Shown: one piece after another, positions 6,347-7,936 of the stretch
How positions within the stretch are numbered: the first letter of the stretch is position 1
Layout of the letters: each line of letters begins with the position of its first letter
Assembly (NCBI GenBank): GCA_047618115.1
Contig: JBLHKV010000184.1
Coordinates: 1 to 7,936, forward strand
Source: CALJGI01 sp047618115
GTDB taxonomy: Bacteria > Pseudomonadota > Gammaproteobacteria > Pseudomonadales > Halieaceae
DNA length: 7,936 nt
Reading direction: 5' to 3'
Notes under the pieces: generated by a model
What the model saw: the letters and a program-made list of their open reading frames with translations, nothing else
Told to the model about the DNA's origin: nothing
Database searches by the model: none
Program-made: the position numbers and the translations under genes

Positions 6347-7576
6347 ATGGAGAATGCAGTGATTGATAAACAGAGTGTGGATTTTAGTGGGCTGCCCGAC
6401 GAGCGGGGGCACTTTGGCATTTATGGGGGCAGATTTGTTGCCGAAACGCTTATTTCTGCGCTGGATGAATTGGATCGCGTCTATCGCAAGCTGCGCGACG
6501 ATACGGACTTTCAACGAGCGTTTGATACCGATCTAGCGCATTACGTTGGCCGACCATCACCGCTTTATCTTGCGGAACGGTTGACTCGCGAAGTGGGTGG
6601 CGCCCAAATTTTTCTAAAGCGTGAAGATCTGAATCACACTGGGGCTCACAAGATCAATAATACCGTCGGCCAGGCTCTACTGGCGCGATTTATGGGCAAA
6701 AAACGAATCATAGCGGAAACAGGTGCCGGTCAGCATGGGGTAGCCTCCGCTACAGTAGCGGCTCGTTTTGGTATGTCCTGTCACGTCTACATGGGCGAGG
6801 AGGATATTCGCAGGCAGGCTCCCAATGTTTATCGAATGAAGCTACTGGGTGCCGAGGTAATCCCGGTAACGTCTGGTTCGCGAACCCTTAAGGATGCCAT
6901 GAACGAGGCCATGCGGGATTGGGTCGCCAATGTGGATGATACCTACTACATTATTGGCACAGCGGCTGGGCCTCACCCCTATCCCATGTTGGTAAGAGAT
7001 TTTCAGTGTGTGATTGGCCGGGAGGCACGCCACCAATGTACCGAACAAACGGGACGGCTACCCGATGCGCTGGTGGCTTGCGTCGGTGGAGGGTCTAACG
7101 CAATTGGCTTGTTCCATCCTTTTTTGAAAGATAGCAGCGTGGCGATGTATGGCGTGGAGGCTGGTGGTTTGGGTATTGAAACCGGCAAACATGCAGCGCC
7201 GCTTACCGAGGGCCGTCCAGGCGTACTGCATGGCAACAGAACCTACTTGATGGAGGATGAGGATGGGCAGATTCTGCACACCCACTCGGTCTCGGCAGGG
7301 TTGGATTATCCCGGTGTTGGTCCCGAACACTCATGGCTCAAAGATGTTGGTCGAGTGGACTATGTTACGGTCAATGATAATCAGGCCATGGCGGCTTTTC
7401 ATAAACTGACGCTGACTGAGGGAATAATACCTGCGTTGGAGTCCAGTCACGCGGTGGCATACGCGATGGAGCTCGCGTCCACAATGAAGCCAGAACAGAA
7501 TATTGTGGTCAACCTGTCCGGACGCGGCGATAAAGACATATACACAGTTGCCGAAATAGACGGCATAGAACTTTAG
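6347..7576 (+). CDS. trpB: Tryptophan synthase beta chain
   Basis: This is the PLP-dependent beta subunit, which condenses indole, channelled from TrpA, with L-serine to make tryptophan in the cytosolic alpha2-beta2 complex. It has 409 residues from ATG 6347, or 405 from GTG 6359; about 400 is usual, and it is the TrpB1 type. Visible motifs are HFGIYGGRFVAETL near the N-terminus, the PLP lysine K102 in NHTGAHKINNT, E124 in AETGAGQHGVA (equivalent to E. coli E109), the phosphate loop GGGSNAIG at 247-254, and EGIIPALESSHA and NLSGRGDKD near the C-terminus. All catalytic and cofactor residues are present. Only a weak GGTGA lies before ATG 6347, whereas GGAG at 6349-6352 is ideally placed for GTG 6359. 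trpA begins 13 nt after the stop, as expected for subunits of one complex. Confidence 0.97.
   Translation: MENAVIDKQSVDFSGLPDERGHFGIYGGRFVAETLISALDELDRVYRKLRDDTDFQRAFDTDLAHYVGRPSPLYLAERLTREVGGAQIFLKREDLNHTGAHKINNTVGQALLARFMGKKRIIAETGAGQHGVASATVAARFGMSCHVYMGEEDIRRQAPNVYRMKLLGAEVIPVTSGSRTLKDAMNEAMRDWVANVDDTYYIIGTAAGPHPYPMLVRDFQCVIGREARHQCTEQTGRLPDALVACVGGGSNAIGLFHPFLKDSSVAMYGVEAGGLGIETGKHAAPLTEGRPGVLHGNRTYLMEDEDGQILHTHSVSAGLDYPGVGPEHSWLKDVGRVDYVTVNDNQAMAAFHKLTLTEGIIPALESSHAVAYAMELASTMKPEQNIVVNLSGRGDKDIYTVAEIDGIEL
6349..6352 (+). promoter_or_regulatory. Possible ribosome binding site for an alternative trpB start
   Basis: GGAG is followed after 6 nt by an in-frame GTG at 6359, which would give MIDKQSVDF. 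This competes with ATG 6347, whose own upstream site (GGTGA at 6333-6337, 9 nt away) is weaker. The four residues in question are not conserved. Confidence 0.4.
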
Positions 7577-7577
7577 T

Positions 7578-7582
7578 GAGGG
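7578..7582 (+). promoter_or_regulatory. Ribosome binding site of trpA
   Basis: GAGGG sits directly after the trpB stop and 7 nt before TTG 7590. This good site supports the rare TTG as the trpA start. Confidence 0.65.
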
Positions 7583-7589
7583 TAGAGTA

Positions 7590-7936
7590 TTGAGCCGTAT
7601 CGAGCGATGTTTTAAGGATCTCAAAAGTGCGGGCCGCAAGGGTGTAGTGCCTTATATTGTGGCCGGCGATCCAGGTCCGGAGATCACCGTTCCCATGATG
7701 CATGAACTGGTGGCTCAAGGTGCCGATATTATCGAGTTAGGTGTGCCCTTTTCCGATCCGATGGCCGAGGGGCCCGTGATTCAGCTTGCGCATGAAAGAG
7801 CATTGGTCAAACGGGTTGGATTACGCCAGGTTTTAGCAATGGTTGCCGAGTTCCGACTTCGGGATGACAAAACTCCGGTCTTGCTTATGGGGTATTGCAA
7901 TCCCATCGAGGCAATGGGCTACGAAACGTTCACAAA
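7590..7936 (+). CDS. trpA: Tryptophan synthase alpha chain, N-terminal part
   Basis: The alpha subunit cleaves indole-3-glycerol phosphate to glyceraldehyde 3-phosphate and indole, which passes through a tunnel to TrpB. About 115 of roughly 265-270 residues are in the window; the frame is open at the right edge. Translation from TTG 7590 gives MSRIERCFKDLKSAGRKGVV, a normal TrpA N-terminus. No in-frame ATG occurs before the conserved core, and GAGGG precedes the TTG by 7 nt. The TIM-barrel start AGDPGPE, the signature ELGVPFSDPMAEGPVIQ, and LLMGYCNPIEAMG are clear. E49 is the conserved catalytic glutamate. The second catalytic position, Asp60 in E. coli, is glutamate here (E60). Family signatures as I recall them tolerate Asp or Glu at this point, so an inactive enzyme is not implied. 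Confidence 0.95.
   Translation, partial: MSRIERCFKDLKSAGRKGVVPYIVAGDPGPEITVPMMHELVAQGADIIELGVPFSDPMAEGPVIQLAHERALVKRVGLRQVLAMVAEFRLRDDKTPVLLMGYCNPIEAMGYETFT

Overview
This window is a compact, entirely plus-strand stretch of a gammaproteobacterial chromosome. The order is leuD (3' end) - leuB - asd - fimV - truA - trpF - trpB - trpA (5' end). The leuDB-asd-fimV-truA-trpF core is the order known from Pseudomonas and many related marine gammaproteobacteria. FimV, a polar hub of type IV pilus and flagellum bearers, also points to that group, and the LeuB and TruA proteins read closely like their Pseudomonas/E. coli counterparts. I would not name a genus. A marine Cellvibrionales/Oceanospirillales-like lineage is a guess based on trpB-trpA directly following trpF.

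Layout. Positions 1-2350 encode leucine and aspartate-family biosynthesis: the end of the isopropylmalate isomerase small subunit, isopropylmalate dehydrogenase, and aspartate-semialdehyde dehydrogenase. Their ends overlap (leuD/leuB by 4 nt; leuB/asd by 8 or 14 nt). A 62-nt gap leads to fimV (2413-4779), a large inner-membrane protein with a periplasmic peptidoglycan-binding half and an extremely acidic cytoplasmic half. The start of truA (tRNA pseudouridine synthase) is embedded in the last 47 nt of fimV. A 42-nt gap leads to trpF, followed after 18 nt by trpB and after a further 13 nt by trpA, which runs off the window. No gene-free stretch reaches 100 bases, and no RNA gene, mobile element, CRISPR array or phage remnant was seen.

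How it works together. leuD/leuB act in leucine synthesis. asd makes the branch-point semialdehyde for lysine, diaminopimelate, threonine and methionine. trpF/trpB/trpA perform steps of tryptophan synthesis from phosphoribosylanthranilate, with indole-glycerol-phosphate synthase (trpC) encoded elsewhere. fimV and truA sit between the amino-acid genes without an obvious biochemical link. The tight spacing suggests one or two long transcripts.

I did not find an undescribed system; this is mostly conserved housekeeping sequence. The observations most worth a second look are an intrinsic-terminator-shaped hairpin with a T tract inside the fimV reading frame, a glutamate at the usual catalytic aspartate position of TrpA, a 148-residue stretch of FimV without any basic residue, and a run of non-ATG start codons (leuB GTG, trpF GTG, trpA TTG).
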